DNA of 64,000 bases from Osedax frankpressi. Its lineage: Eukaryota > Annelida > Polychaeta > Sabellida > Siboglinidae. The notes below the pieces were generated by a model, which saw nothing but the letters and a program-made list of their open reading frames with translations, did no database searches and was not told where the DNA came from. Positions within the stretch are counted from its first letter, which is position 1; the number at the start of each line of letters is the position of its first letter. The stretch lies in contig OZ038316.1 of NCBI GenBank assembly GCA_964035775.1, positions 9,397,361 to 9,461,360 on the forward strand, in the 5' to 3' direction. A program made the position numbers and the translations under genes. Positions 47,201 to 55,200 of this stretch are shown piece after piece.

Positions 47201-47815
47201 CATATCCACTAGCCATTGAGCATATCCACTAGCCACTAACCATATCCACTAGCCACTAACCATATCCACTAGCCACTAACCATATCCACTAGCCACTAAC
47301 CATATCTACTAGCCACTAACCATATCCACTAGCCACTAACCATATCCACTAGCCACTAACCATATCCACTAGCCATTGAGCATATCCACTAGCCACTAAC
47401 CATATCCACTAGCCATTGAGCATATCCACTAACCATATCCACTAGCCACTAACCATATCCACTAGCCATTGAGCATGCCTCAATAGATCATCTTCGGTAT
47501 AGCAGAAAGATTTTGAACACATGGGAGGTGCCGTATTTTGCATCAAACCCAATAAATCTTCATAGTTGGCATTCTAGTAAATGGGAAGAACTAGGGAAAT
47601 GAGAGGAACCCGTGAAATGGGAAGAACTAGAGAAGAGAGGAACCCGGGAAATGGGAAGAACTAGAGAAATGAGAGGAACCCGGGAAATGGGAAGAACTAT
47701 GGAAAAGAGATGAGCTATAAAAAGGAGGTCAATAAGGCTTGGAAAAAGTGTAGTAGGTTAGTTGAATTTTTTTAAGATTGAAAATAAAGTCAATATCTCT
47801 AAAGCATATTTACTG

Positions 47816-47863
<48 letters not shown>

Positions 47864-47866
47864 TAC

Positions 47867-47912
<46 letters not shown>

Positions 47913-50900
47913 AGATACGTAGGTAATGCATTTTAATATGTAATGTATAAATTCTCCAAATATATTATATGATCAATATTAATAACAAATTATTTACAAT
48001 ATTCTTGAGAAATAATTATACATAGCGGATTATAATTATGGGTCATCAGTATACAATGTATTAATATTATAATATTGAGTCAGAATATAAAGTCTAATAG
48101 AAAAATCAATAGAAAAATTAGTGAGTTAGTCAAAATTAATTTGTTAGTCAATAGAAAAATCATCATATCCATTTACTTTACTTTACTAGCCTATACCCTA
48201 ACCTCAGCCTATACCCTAACCTCAGCCTATACCCTAACTTCAGCCCATACCCTAACCTCAGCCTATACCCTAACCTCAGCTTATACCCTAACCTCAGCCT
48301 ATACCCTAACCTCTGCCTGTACCCTAACCTCAGCATATACCCTAACCTCAGCCTATACCCTAACATCAGCATATACCCTAACCTCAGCCCATACTCTAAC
48401 ATCAGCCTATACCCTAACCTCAGCCCATACCCTAACCTCAGATAAACCCTAACCTCAGCATATACCCTAACCTCAGCCTATACCCTAACCTCAACCTATA
48501 CCCTAACCTCAGCCTATACCCTAACCTCAGCCTATACCCTAACCTCAGCCTATACCATAACATCAGCCTATACCCTAACCTCAGCCCATAATTTACAAAC
48601 TGAATGGCTTAGATTAGTTGGTAGTTTATTGGAATTTCTATAAGAATAGACTACAATCAATTCTCATACAAAAAATTATTTTTATTATCACTCTATTACA
48701 ATTGCATATTATTTTTTGTAATACAATAACAATATGCTCTATGTTCAGTAATATTCTATAATTGTGTTTTTTTAATTTGTTTTAAAATATTATTAATATG
48801 TGCGACGAAAAAATAGAAATAAGTCAAATTGTTCTTTTCAAAAATTATTATGTGAAAATGAAAACAAATATAAACACAACTAAAGTGAAATAATATTTTG
48901 TAGTTTTCATGGCTTTATTTTTAATTCTTCGAATAATTTCTACTCAACCATAAAAGAGAGCTACAATCTAAATTCATATAACAAATTGTATAAAATGTAC
49001 CGTTATAAAGTGTTATCTATAAATGGAAACCAAAGATGTAAAATTACTTGGTCAAAAAACAGACAGCGTTTCCTCTAACTCTTGTTTAACATATAGTGGG
49101 TATTACCACTACTAACATCTTCGTCTTGTATGAGAAACTCAATGACAATTTTGCTAAGGTAGATCTTCTCTCGTAGGGGGTTCATTAGCGTAGTGTATTC
49201 GCTACGTTCTTTCATCAGGTAGTACTCGGCATAGGCTAGGAAAGAGGCGAGGCTTAGTGAAGAGATGGGGTTTAGTAAAGGGGTTATGGTCTAGTAAAGG
49301 GGTGTAGTTTAGTAAAGGGGTTGTGGTTTAGTTAAGGGGTGTAGTTTAGTAAAGGGGTTGTGGTTTAGTAAAGGGGTTGTGGTTTAGTAAAGTGCATGCA
49401 TTTATATTATATTCTTTTTTCTTTGTAAATATTATTATATGTTTATAAAGTTCATGACAAATAGCGAATATTAAAATCACATAGCTGTGAAAACGTAAAT
49501 GAATAGTGTGAATATCATAAATGTTCTTTAAAACCAAACATAAACGTGAATATTTTTCATACCATAATTATTGATAATCGAATTTTTGTGATCAAATTGG
49601 TTAGATAAAAATAACAATTTTATATGTGAGAATAATATTCAGGTAACTAAATGTTATTAATATCAACACAGAATAATACGGAATATTATCGATGATTTAA
49701 AAATACTTGTAATTTACTTTTTAAACCATATTACAGATTTTCATAAATCAACACCGCAGAGATAGGAAATAAAACAAAGATTTTACCATTTTGGTTTAGT
49801 TACATTAATTCGAATTACTCCATTACAATATAACGTAAAGCATTCATTAAACGTAACAACAAAACGAATGCCGTACCAAATGATATTTGTATAAACCTGT
49901 AGTAATGCCAATGAGGGGCATTGCGCCACCATCGAAGCCTGCCGTGAACCACTCCATAATGGGACCAATTCGCTTGACCGCAATGCCACCTGCACAAATA
50001 GGCAAATATAGCATCATCAGCAGAAGTCTCGGATGATTGATAGTTTCTCTTCAATAACAAATTTAATGGCGGGGAGGCTGCAATATTTTTTAATGGATCC
50101 CCTCTACTCACAATATAAATCTTATGAATGATGTGAGAGATTTCATTGCAAATCAAATTAATGGAATACAGATCTCGATCTCGGTAAAGATAAATGTCCG
50201 GCTTGAAACACTTTTAGACAATTTTATTGAGGTGAAATACGTTGATATGCATACATGATATATTTAATATATATAATGCAAAAAATTATATTATATATAT
50301 AATGATATCCAGATTTATGTTGGCAATGTAGTAAAATAAAGTAAAATGTCGACATAAGATCTAATTTAATGCGTTGCAAACCTGTACAAATACAAAGTAA
50401 GCCTTTTTAACCTTCTGGCAATGGGCAATCGTCGTAAATTGGTTTCACGTGACCGCTGATGAACAACTCGACGTTGCGCTCCAAGAGGCCGTTATCAAGA
50501 GCAGCAAGATGTCCTTTGTTGTCGTAGACGCTGCCATGACAACAATGCGTCAGCTATAGAAATGACTATACAAACGATACATTTCATAAACGGTTCATCG
50601 CGACTACGTTATGAGGTATTGCGACGAATTGATTAAAATGAACGAGCAGGTCAATACGGTCAATCAATAATTCTAGGAATGATTGGTCTCACGAGAAATT
50701 TGTAAGTCGGTGTTGAGGGTGGTCGTCTTCATCTCCCTCTTCTCCGTCTTCAAACATCACGAGTTTCGGGTCGGTCAAGGCAATGAACTCTTCGACCTGG
50801 AATGTAAATAGATTGAGCAAGGTATACGTACATTTCTAGAGGTAAATATCAAGATTGCCCGCATGTTCGTAAGACTACTGACCGCTTCATCCGCATCTCC

Positions 50901-51615
50901 AGAAAACATTGTTAATTCGTTTGGATACTGCCTGCAGAGGTTACAGCGAAAAACCATTTCATTTAAAGCTTCTTCCTTTTTCTTTACAGATTTTACGGAG
51001 TATGGTTTCTTATCATCCTTGGAACTCTGATTTTCTTCCTCGGAAATTTTTCCATTCTTTTCACTATAGAAAAATATTTATATCAGATATTATAAACTAC
51101 AAATCAACCATAAGCTACATTTTACACTAGCATTTATAAATAATAACTATAAATTTTAAAATAAAATATGGATTCCCAATAATAAATAGATAAAAAAAAT
51201 TATTAATTATTAAAAAACTTTATAATTATATTATATATTATATAATATATAATATATTATTTGATATTATAATTTAATAATATAATATATTATTTGATAT
51301 TGTAATTTAAGCAAATTACATACATGATAGGAATACTATTTTCTTTATCATTATCAGAATCATGGGAATTTTCTTTGATTCTTTTATTACTATCTTCTGT
51401 ATCAATGACGGATTTCCTCTTTTTACTGTGGATATAAAGTATATTAAATCATAAGTTTTATTTTATATATTATTATTTTTTTTAATTGACCATATACTAT
51501 ATATTATATACTGCTCTAACGAAACATTAGATAACTCAGTAGAAGGTTTCTTGCTGAATAAATCAGCAATTGATTTCTGTTTAATTCCCGATTGCTCTGA
51601 TCTTCTTGTTTTAGG
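6861..51615 (-). CDS. DNMT1: Maintenance DNA (cytosine-5)-methyltransferase 1, 32 recognised exons
   Basis: DNMT1 copies CpG methylation onto the new strand after replication and acts in the nucleus at replication forks with PCNA and UHRF1. The 32 exons found here sum to 4056 bp, exactly 1352 codons including TAA. Every junction is in phase and matches animal DNMT1 in length. Order: PIP box, RFTS, CXXC, acidic linker, BAH1, BAH2, short GK linker, methyltransferase. All parts look intact, so the gene should be functional. The first exon listed begins directly after an in-frame stop in the intron, so the initiator Met must come from a further exon. The best candidate is an exon ending ATG/GTAACT at 51831-51833, which would give MPKTRRSEQ. 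The gene spans about 45 kb, mostly tandem repeats in introns. Exon coordinates are in the domain entries below. Confidence 0.95.
9641..10315. repeat. Minisatellite copying a DNMT1 exon start and its 3' splice site
   Basis: About seven units of roughly 80-100 bp lie directly upstream (in transcription) of the exon starting at 9640. On the coding strand each unit contains CCCCCAG followed by the same 26 bases that open the exon (encoding NSLIASYL), then diverges into CTCCC-type sequence and blocks of GTGGTTAGGGC (plus strand). The copies start at about 9703, 9801, 9882, 9971, 10050, 10141 and 10232. Only the last copy, at 9614-9640, continues into the real exon. One decoy carries a single base change in the exon-like part. 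Confidence 0.95.
11325..14314 (-). CDS. DNMT1: DNMT1 BAH2 domain exons
   Basis: Exons 14162-14314, 13636-13826, 12450-12520, 12046-12164 and 11325-11387. They encode YRLGDVAYF (human YRVGDGVYL), [36 protein letters not shown] (Arg codon split by an intron), [16 protein letters not shown], and MFYYYD joined to [12 protein letters not shown]2 packs against the target-recognition domain of the methyltransferase. The acceptor at 12164 uses AG/AGGTCAC. Using the next AG two bases on would break the frame. Confidence 0.9.
11402..11850. repeat. 11-bp array GTCTATAGTAC
   Basis: Tandem GTCTATAGTAC/GTCTATAGTAT units, with some longer blocks (TATAAACATACTATATAGCA) near the far end. The array lies in the DNMT1 intron between exons 12046-12164 and 11325-11387. 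Confidence 0.93.
12635..12930. repeat. GTGA tetranucleotide microsatellite, first part
   Basis: Impure (GTGA)n with GT runs, in the DNMT1 intron between 13636 and 12520. A second block of the same repeat is at 13549-13626. Together they flank the LINE-like fragment. Confidence 0.93.
12931..13548 (-). mobile_element. 3' end fragment of a non-LTR retrotransposon (LINE)
   Basis: On the minus strand, about 13380-13545, two short frames read RSSNKKLLK and then FPQLWNKLP, followed by [14 protein letters not shown] and a stop. This order (RSSN, a pause, LWNxLP, FKxxLxxYL, stop) is typical of the C-terminal end of LINE reverse transcriptases of the CR1/Jockey/RTE kind. The two parts are in different frames, so the copy is decayed. 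About 400 bp of AT-rich sequence follow as a possible 3' UTR. The fragment sits between two blocks of the same GTGA microsatellite, suggesting insertion into it. Confidence 0.6.
13549..13626. repeat. GTGA microsatellite, second part
   Basis: This block of (GTGA)n starts only about ten bases inside the intron from the DNMT1 5' splice site at 13636. It matches the block at 12635-12930. Confidence 0.92.
14315..15504. other. AT-rich part of a DNMT1 intron
   Basis: This is intron upstream (in transcription) of the exon starting at 14314. It is AT-rich with no coding signal. The minus-strand open frame at 13979-14419 is the exon 14162-14314 plus readable intron on both sides. Confidence 0.6.
15505..16402. 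repeat. 11-bp array TCCTATATCTG / TCCTATATATG
   Basis: About 80 units of an 11-bp sequence that alternates C and A at one position. Because 11 is not a multiple of 3 and no phase contains a plus-strand stop, all three plus frames stay open for about 300 codons and read as an 11-residue repeat. These are not genes: the array is inside a DNMT1 intron on the other strand. Confidence 0.97.
16681..24195 (-). CDS. DNMT1: DNMT1 BAH1 domain exons
   Basis: Exons 24112-24195, 23805-23932, 19208-19313, 18334-18428 and 16681-16789. Key stretches are [73 protein letters not shown] and [10 protein letters not shown], then YDTDTARYE and FYCGCC. The Leu codon at 23805/19313 and the Trp codon at 18334/16789 are split by introns, and the joined sequence matches human (HAHWFCAGTDTVLG and YQLWYDQDYARFE) without gaps. 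BAH1 contributes a zinc site and histone-tail contacts. The intron from 23804 to 19314 is 4.5 kb and contains two arrays plus the unexplained island at 20223-20440. Confidence 0.92.
16801..18236. repeat. 43-bp minisatellite, GC-richer
   Basis: About 33 copies of a 43-bp unit containing GTGATAGACATGAGGGCGGG and TTATCAGCTTTTGAGTG, in the DNMT1 intron between exons 18334-18428 and 16681-16789. Copies differ by a few bases. Some lose or gain a short GTAG variant or are truncated (near 17000). Confidence 0.96.
18640..19203. repeat. 10-bp array ACATATTGAC
   Basis: Units alternate between ACATATTGAC, ACATATTAAC and CTATTGAC forms. The array begins about five bases inside the intron from the DNMT1 5' splice site at 19208 (TCG/GTCTGT). 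Confidence 0.95.
19326..20024. repeat. 16-bp array GATGGGGCTATGGAGT
   Basis: About 40 imperfect copies, with a higher-order block containing GGAGTTAAGGGGCCGTGAAG repeated several times. It starts about 13 bases upstream (in transcription) of the DNMT1 exon acceptor at 19313. Confidence 0.94.
20223..20440 (-). other. Unexplained complex-sequence island in a DNMT1 intron
   Basis: This stretch of ordinary, GC-richer sequence is isolated between arrays in the 23804-19314 intron. On the minus strand it holds a 66-codon open frame from ATG at 20423 that includes [12 protein letters not shown] second frame is open through its lower half. It is not needed for DNMT1, because the flanking exons join with exact family length. 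It could be a cassette exon, a small nested gene or a decayed coding relic. I do not recognise it. Confidence 0.35.
20465..23482. repeat. 31-bp minisatellite, about 97 copies
   Basis: A very regular array of a 31-bp unit containing AATGTAGGACTAGGTTTTAC and CTGACTATTAT. Variants are mainly GGACTAGG versus GGACAGGG and TGACT versus TGCCT. On the DNMT1 sense strand every unit carries CAG/GTAAAAC, which resembles a strong 5' splice site. It lies in the intron between exons 23805-23932 and 19208-19313. Confidence 0.97.
23483..23804. other. AT-rich intron stretch
   Basis: Intron sequence between the DNMT1 exon ending at 23805 and the 31-bp array. No feature seen. Confidence 0.5.
24359..26019 (-). 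CDS. DNMT1: DNMT1 CXXC zinc-finger exons and acidic linker
   Basis: Exons 25876-26019, 25315-25412 and 24359-24482. The first has [15 protein letters not shown], matching human ATTTKLVYQIFDTFF, and ends RRCGICE. The second continues [13 protein letters not shown], then [12 protein letters not shown]. The third starts [12 protein letters not shown]. All eight zinc-binding cysteines and the KFGG DNA-binding motif are present, so the domain should bind unmethylated CpG and zinc. The acidic stretch [16 protein letters not shown] corresponds to the CXXC-BAH1 autoinhibitory linker. The intron splitting the finger is a 10-bp-unit array that runs almost to the acceptor at 25412. Confidence 0.94.
24590..25262. 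repeat. 26-bp minisatellite AGTGTAAGATAAGGTTAAAT
   Basis: About 25 copies of a roughly 26-bp unit, some replaced by a TATAGAGCCCTAG-containing form. On the DNMT1 sense strand a unit reads TTTAACCTTATCTTACACTAG, which looks like a branch point, pyrimidine tract and AG acceptor. It lies in the intron between exons 25315-25412 and 24359-24482. Confidence 0.94.
25421..25780. repeat. 10-bp array GGTGGTAAGG
   Basis: 36 units of GGTGGTAAGG or GGTGGTAATG. On the coding strand it is CCTTACCACC and runs to within about eight bases of the 3' splice site at 25412, so it supplies the pyrimidine tract for the second CXXC exon. The open frames across it are repeat read-through. Confidence 0.96.
26022..27456. 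repeat. 14-bp array AACAATGTAAAGTT
   Basis: About 102 copies. A T/A variant (AAATTTGAC form) is clustered at about 26620-26880. The last copy on the coding strand ends in TTTACATTGTCAATTAG, the 3' splice site of the DNMT1 exon starting at 26019, so the array itself makes the acceptor region. Confidence 0.96.
27457..28181. other. DNMT1 intron, low-complexity
   Basis: AT-rich intron with short irregular repeats of TAGTATAGTACAA at about 27600-27640 and AGTAAAGTAAAG at about 27890-28010. No coding signal. Confidence 0.6.
28182..28310 (-). CDS. DNMT1: DNMT1 exon closing the RFTS domain
   Basis: This 129-bp exon (43 codons, phase 0 at both ends) is bounded by GGACAG and GTTAGT. It encodes [10 protein letters not shown] and then [15 protein letters not shown], matching the human PCMRDLIKLAGVTLG region. 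It lies immediately 3' of the 19-kb repeat intron, so accurate joining of 47454 to 28310 spans 19,143 bp. Confidence 0.93.
28443..47476. repeat. Giant 19-kb, 20-bp-unit array in a DNMT1 intron
   Basis: About 950 copies of CCATATCCACTAGCCACTAA (plus strand), filling nearly all of the 19,143-bp intron between exons 47454-47573 and 28182-28310. Common variants are CCATTGAGCATATCCACTAG, CCATTAAGCATATCC, CTAACTATATCC, TAGTCACTAACC, CATACTCACTAG and ATACACCAGCC. On the coding strand the unit reads GGATATG/GTTAGTGGCTAGT and carries the 5' splice site of the exon ending at 47454. The array extends into that exon: positions 47454-47476 are both coding sequence and repeat. Higher-order periods of about 840 bp and blocks of 1-3 kb are visible from recurring rare variants. 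Confidence 0.98.
47454..50796 (-). CDS. DNMT1: DNMT1 RFTS domain exons
   Basis: Exons 50693-50796, 50412-50530, 49897-49989, 49117-49235 and 47454-47573; the domain finishes in 28182-28310. The RFTS domain blocks the active site until UHRF1 and ubiquitinated H3 release it. Recognisable stretches are [63 protein letters not shown] and YEDLLGLMQ. The exon 47454-47573 ends [13 protein letters not shown], aligning residue for residue with the human DSLLRHAQFVVEQ region. Its last 23 bases and 5' splice site are also the unit of the 19-kb array that follows. The human VYCKHGH segment is VYDNKGH here, so one predicted zinc cysteine is replaced by aspartate. Confidence 0.92.
47581..47705. repeat. Short minisatellite at a DNMT1 acceptor
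   Basis: Three to four copies of a 35-40 bp unit containing AAATGGGAAGAACTAG and GAGAGGAACCCG. Its coding-strand copy AGTTCTTCCCATTT is the pyrimidine tract of the 3' splice site at 47573. Confidence 0.85.
47815..47911. repeat. AT dinucleotide microsatellite
   Basis: Nearly pure (AT)n with a short ATACATATATATACAT interruption, in a DNMT1 intron. Confidence 0.95.
48187..48592. repeat. 18-bp array CAGCCTATACCCTAACCT
   Basis: About 22 copies in the DNMT1 intron between 49117 and 47573. It contains CCCTAA but with an 18-bp period, so it is not telomeric repeat. Both strands stay open for a stretch, giving spurious frames. Confidence 0.95.
48593..49116. other. AT-rich DNMT1 intron stretch
   Basis: No feature seen between the 18-bp array and the 5' splice site of exon 49117-49235. 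Confidence 0.5.
49255..49395. repeat. 19-bp array GTTTAGTAAAGGGGTTGTG
   Basis: About seven imperfect copies starting 20 bases upstream (in transcription) of the DNMT1 acceptor at 49235. Confidence 0.88.
50883..51615 (-). CDS. DNMT1: DNMT1 N-terminal exons: PIP box and charged linker
   Basis: Exons 51512-51615, 51324-51425 and 50883-51063. The first contains QKSIADLF about 13 residues in. This fits the PCNA-interacting peptide pattern (Q, two residues, aliphatic, two residues, two hydrophobics) and sits where animal DNMT1 carries its replication-fork targeting motif. The second is highly charged, with KKRK and RIKEN-type stretches that could serve as nuclear localisation signal. The third carries more lysine and glutamate and then starts the RFTS domain with RCNLCRQYP, whose two cysteines match the first zinc ligands of the RFTS zinc site. 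No DMAP1-binding domain was found upstream, as far as can be seen. Confidence 0.85.
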
Positions 51616-51833
51616 CTATATTATAATGATTAAATATGAAATTCTTAAATAATTATATAATTATTAAAATATTAAATATAACTATGAATTATAAATTTCA
51701 ATTTTAAAAAAGGTTGAATTTTATGATAAGATTATATAGTTGGTATTTGTCCGAAATAATTAAGGTTGAAACGATTATAAAATAGTAACATTAAATGACT
51801 AATTTGTTATTAAATATACGATATAGTTACCAT

Positions 51834-52244
51834 TATATTTGATTAAATTATTGTGCATAAAATAATAAAATATTAAAATTAATAAAAATTCTAAAAACTA
51901 TCACATATTTAAATTAGAGATTTGTATATTTTTGGCGGCATTTAACATAGAATATTAGAAAAGTAATATCATGAATAGACATAATTATTCGTTAATAATA
52001 AAATTTTTAAAACAAAAATTACTTATATAATATGTAAAATAACTTTATTAAATAGCTAATTAGATGTATTAACTTTAGTATTATATCTGTAATAGCTAGT
52101 TATACATGAATGATTACATTGTTTAATTAATATAATATTATATGGGATAATTCAATATAACAATCTAGATTTGGAATTATAAATATACACAGACCTATTA
52201 TATTTATTTTGACATTCTATTGTTTTTGTTAGATCTTCTTTAAA
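51834..52244. promoter_or_regulatory. Likely shared promoter region of DNMT1 and NSFL1C
   Basis: The candidate DNMT1 start (51831-51833, minus) and the NSFL1C start (52245, plus) are 411 bp apart and diverge. No TATA box or CpG-rich island can be pinpointed in this AT-rich interval. The inference rests on gene orientation only. Confidence 0.4.
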
Positions 52245-55200
52245 ATGTCTAATCCCGATGTTGATCGTGAAGAAAATCTCTCTAAATTTATGGAAATTAC
52301 TCAAATGCCCAGAATAGCAGCTACTGAAATAATGATTGATACCGATTGGGATCTCGATGTTAGTAGTTATTCTGTCAATAGTTAAATAATGATGTTAAAA
52401 AATATAATATTGATTTAATATATTTTAATATATATTTTTAAATGCTGAGTCATTTGTTATCAAATATATTAAACACGAGTAAGTAAACTTGGTCTACTTA
52501 AAGTACGAATGTACAATATCATGTCATTATTATATTGGTAATATTTAAATTAAGTCTATTTACATATTTTATATTTCCAAATTTATATACTAAAATTCTT
52601 ATTAATATTAATATTATATTTAATTTAGATGGCTGTTCAACATTTTTATACAATGAGCGATGCTGATAAAGTTGTTCCGAACATGGCTCCCACTGCAGAT
52701 AATATAGCTAGGGCCAGTAAATCATCTCCACAAAAAATCTCTGTTGCAAAACCTAAGCAAAAAACCTTTAAGCCTACCCCAAGGTTTACTTAAATATTAA
52801 ATTAATTCATTTATTTCTGAATATAATTTAGTTTTATTTTTAGGATTTAATTTATTGCTATTATTTTTATAAATTTAAGAAGATAATTTAAATGATTTCA
52901 GAAAAATAACTGCAAATATTTTTGTTATTTTGTAGTTATTAAAAATAAAAACTAACCCACCCAAATCAAGATTTCGATGTAAATAATCTCATCTGATTTT
53001 TACTTAATTATTAAAACTGCTATAATAATGAACTAATTCAATGTATAATTGCAAAGGATCGCCACTATCGGTAATACAATTACGGCGGCGGATTCTGATG
53101 AAGAGGAGGGTGAAGCCTACTACCAAGGTGGTAGCGAACGCAGCGGTCAGCAGATTATCGGTCAGCCCAATCGCGATCGAAATATTGTCGACCGCATGTT
53201 CAAGTCGGCTAGAGAGTTTGTAGCATCCCCAATAACTACTAACCGTATTCATGTTTATGTAAACATTAGTTGACTGGAATTTTAAATATTGAGAAAACCA
53301 TATATGAGAACTAATATTTTATAAATTAAAAACATAATTATCTACGATTGAATTATCTTTCTATTCAATATATAATATTATTGATATTATATAATATCAA
53401 TAATATTATATATTGAATAGAAAGATAATTCAATCGTAGATAATTATGTTTTTAATTTTCGAAAATCTGATATAAATTAGTTTTTTTAATCGTAAATATA
53501 GGTAATTTATTACAATAATAATCCATCAAAATTATTTATTAGATCATTATTCAATAATTAACTTTTTCAGTATCATTTTAAAACAAGTAAATTAGTCCAT
53601 TTATATTGTTCTTAATGATCTGAAATTTTAACAACATATAAATAACATTTCGATAATTCTATGATTACAAATAAAATTACAAATAAAATAAAAATGTATA
53701 AAAAAATTTAAATGAATGATGACCGCAGCCCTCCCCCCTTAACCCTAAACCATATCAAAACACTCTTAATCGCATTAGTCACGGCGCCGTGGAATCAAAC
53801 GAAACCCGGGTGTCCAATGGACCCAGCGGCTCCGGTACCTCTTCCTTCTCCGGCAGCGGTTACCGTCTCTCCGATACCGCCACACCCAGCGGTGAGACTA
53901 GCGCTCCATCCATCAAGGGCATTATGGGCAAGAAAAAGAAGAAGGTTTCTGCCCACTTATACCTTCACTATTCTGATTTGCTATGTATTATATGAAATGA
54001 AATTTTCATCTATTAAAAATAGATAGATGGCAAAAAAGAGAGTTTATATGAAATCACCATAGCTTATCTGATGTGTTATATATAGATTTAAATCTAATTT
54101 GTATTGTTACGCATTCATTTTAATATTTATATGCATATATGCAAATCTATAGCCATTACAATAGGAAGTTTAAATTCCAGTATTTTATACCTTTATATTC
54201 AATTTAATACTATACGATTATAGTTATCTATGTAAGTATTCAATGACTGTACAGATCAGCGTTACCTTGAAATTGTGGAAAGATGGGTTTAGTCTTGATA
54301 ACGGACCCGAAAGATCTTACAAGGACCCGGAGAACCACAGCTTCCTACGATCCATTAAGAAGGGGTTAAAACTTATTAATTACTGTTAATATTAATTTTT
54401 TCATATATTTACGTCGATTCAAAATGATTGAAAATCTGATTTTCAGTTGCGTCAATATATTCACTTATATGCAAATGATTTCTCACGGTGTTTATTTAAT
54501 GCGCGTTGATTGTCATCGCAGGGAGGTGCCCGACGAGTTGTTGAAGGAGCACGGAGGTGAAGAAGTTGACCTCAGCATGGAGGACCACCGCGACGAAACC
54601 TTTGTGAAGCCAAAGAGTAAAGTGCAGAGTTTCTCTGGTCCCGGAAACTCGCTGTTGACGTAAGTACGGTACCCAGAGACGTTTTCGATTACATTTAATT
54701 GGCGATTGTTTTAAGGCAAATCGTCGTCCGCGAAACATCCGAGATGGTCGTTTTTTAAAAGTGTCTATGTTGATATCCGTATCGCAGTGGACAGAATGCC
54801 GTACGAGCCGACGTCGTCGACAATAAGCCATTGTCTCTAGAAGATGCTCATCGCCACTTTCCAGTTGACCCGGACACTCCGACCACTATACTTCAGATCA
54901 GACTCGTCGATGGATCTACGTTAGCTTTCCTTTTATTCAATCAATTAAATTGAACATCTATGTTTAGTATATTATAATTTGTTACTCGGTTTGTTTAGTG
55001 TATATTTACTTTTAATAGAACTAAAGTAAATCTTATTGATCTAATCTTGCTTATTATAAATCTGGCTTGTAAAATCTATTTGTATGTTGTAACATTCGTA
55101 TGAATAACTGAATGATTTCACAGATTGAGAGAAACTTTCAACCAGTCCAGAACTATTTCTGACGTCACTGAATTTATCAGATCATATCCTTTTTAATCGC

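Noticed and set aside
28443-47476. CRISPR array or centromeric satellite
   Set aside because: There are no unique spacers, and the array lies inside a single DNMT1 intron whose flanking exons join in frame, so neither reading fits.
48187-48592. Interstitial telomere repeat (CCCTAA)
   Set aside because: The period is 18 bp with CAGCCTATA between, so it is a minisatellite that happens to contain CCCTAA.
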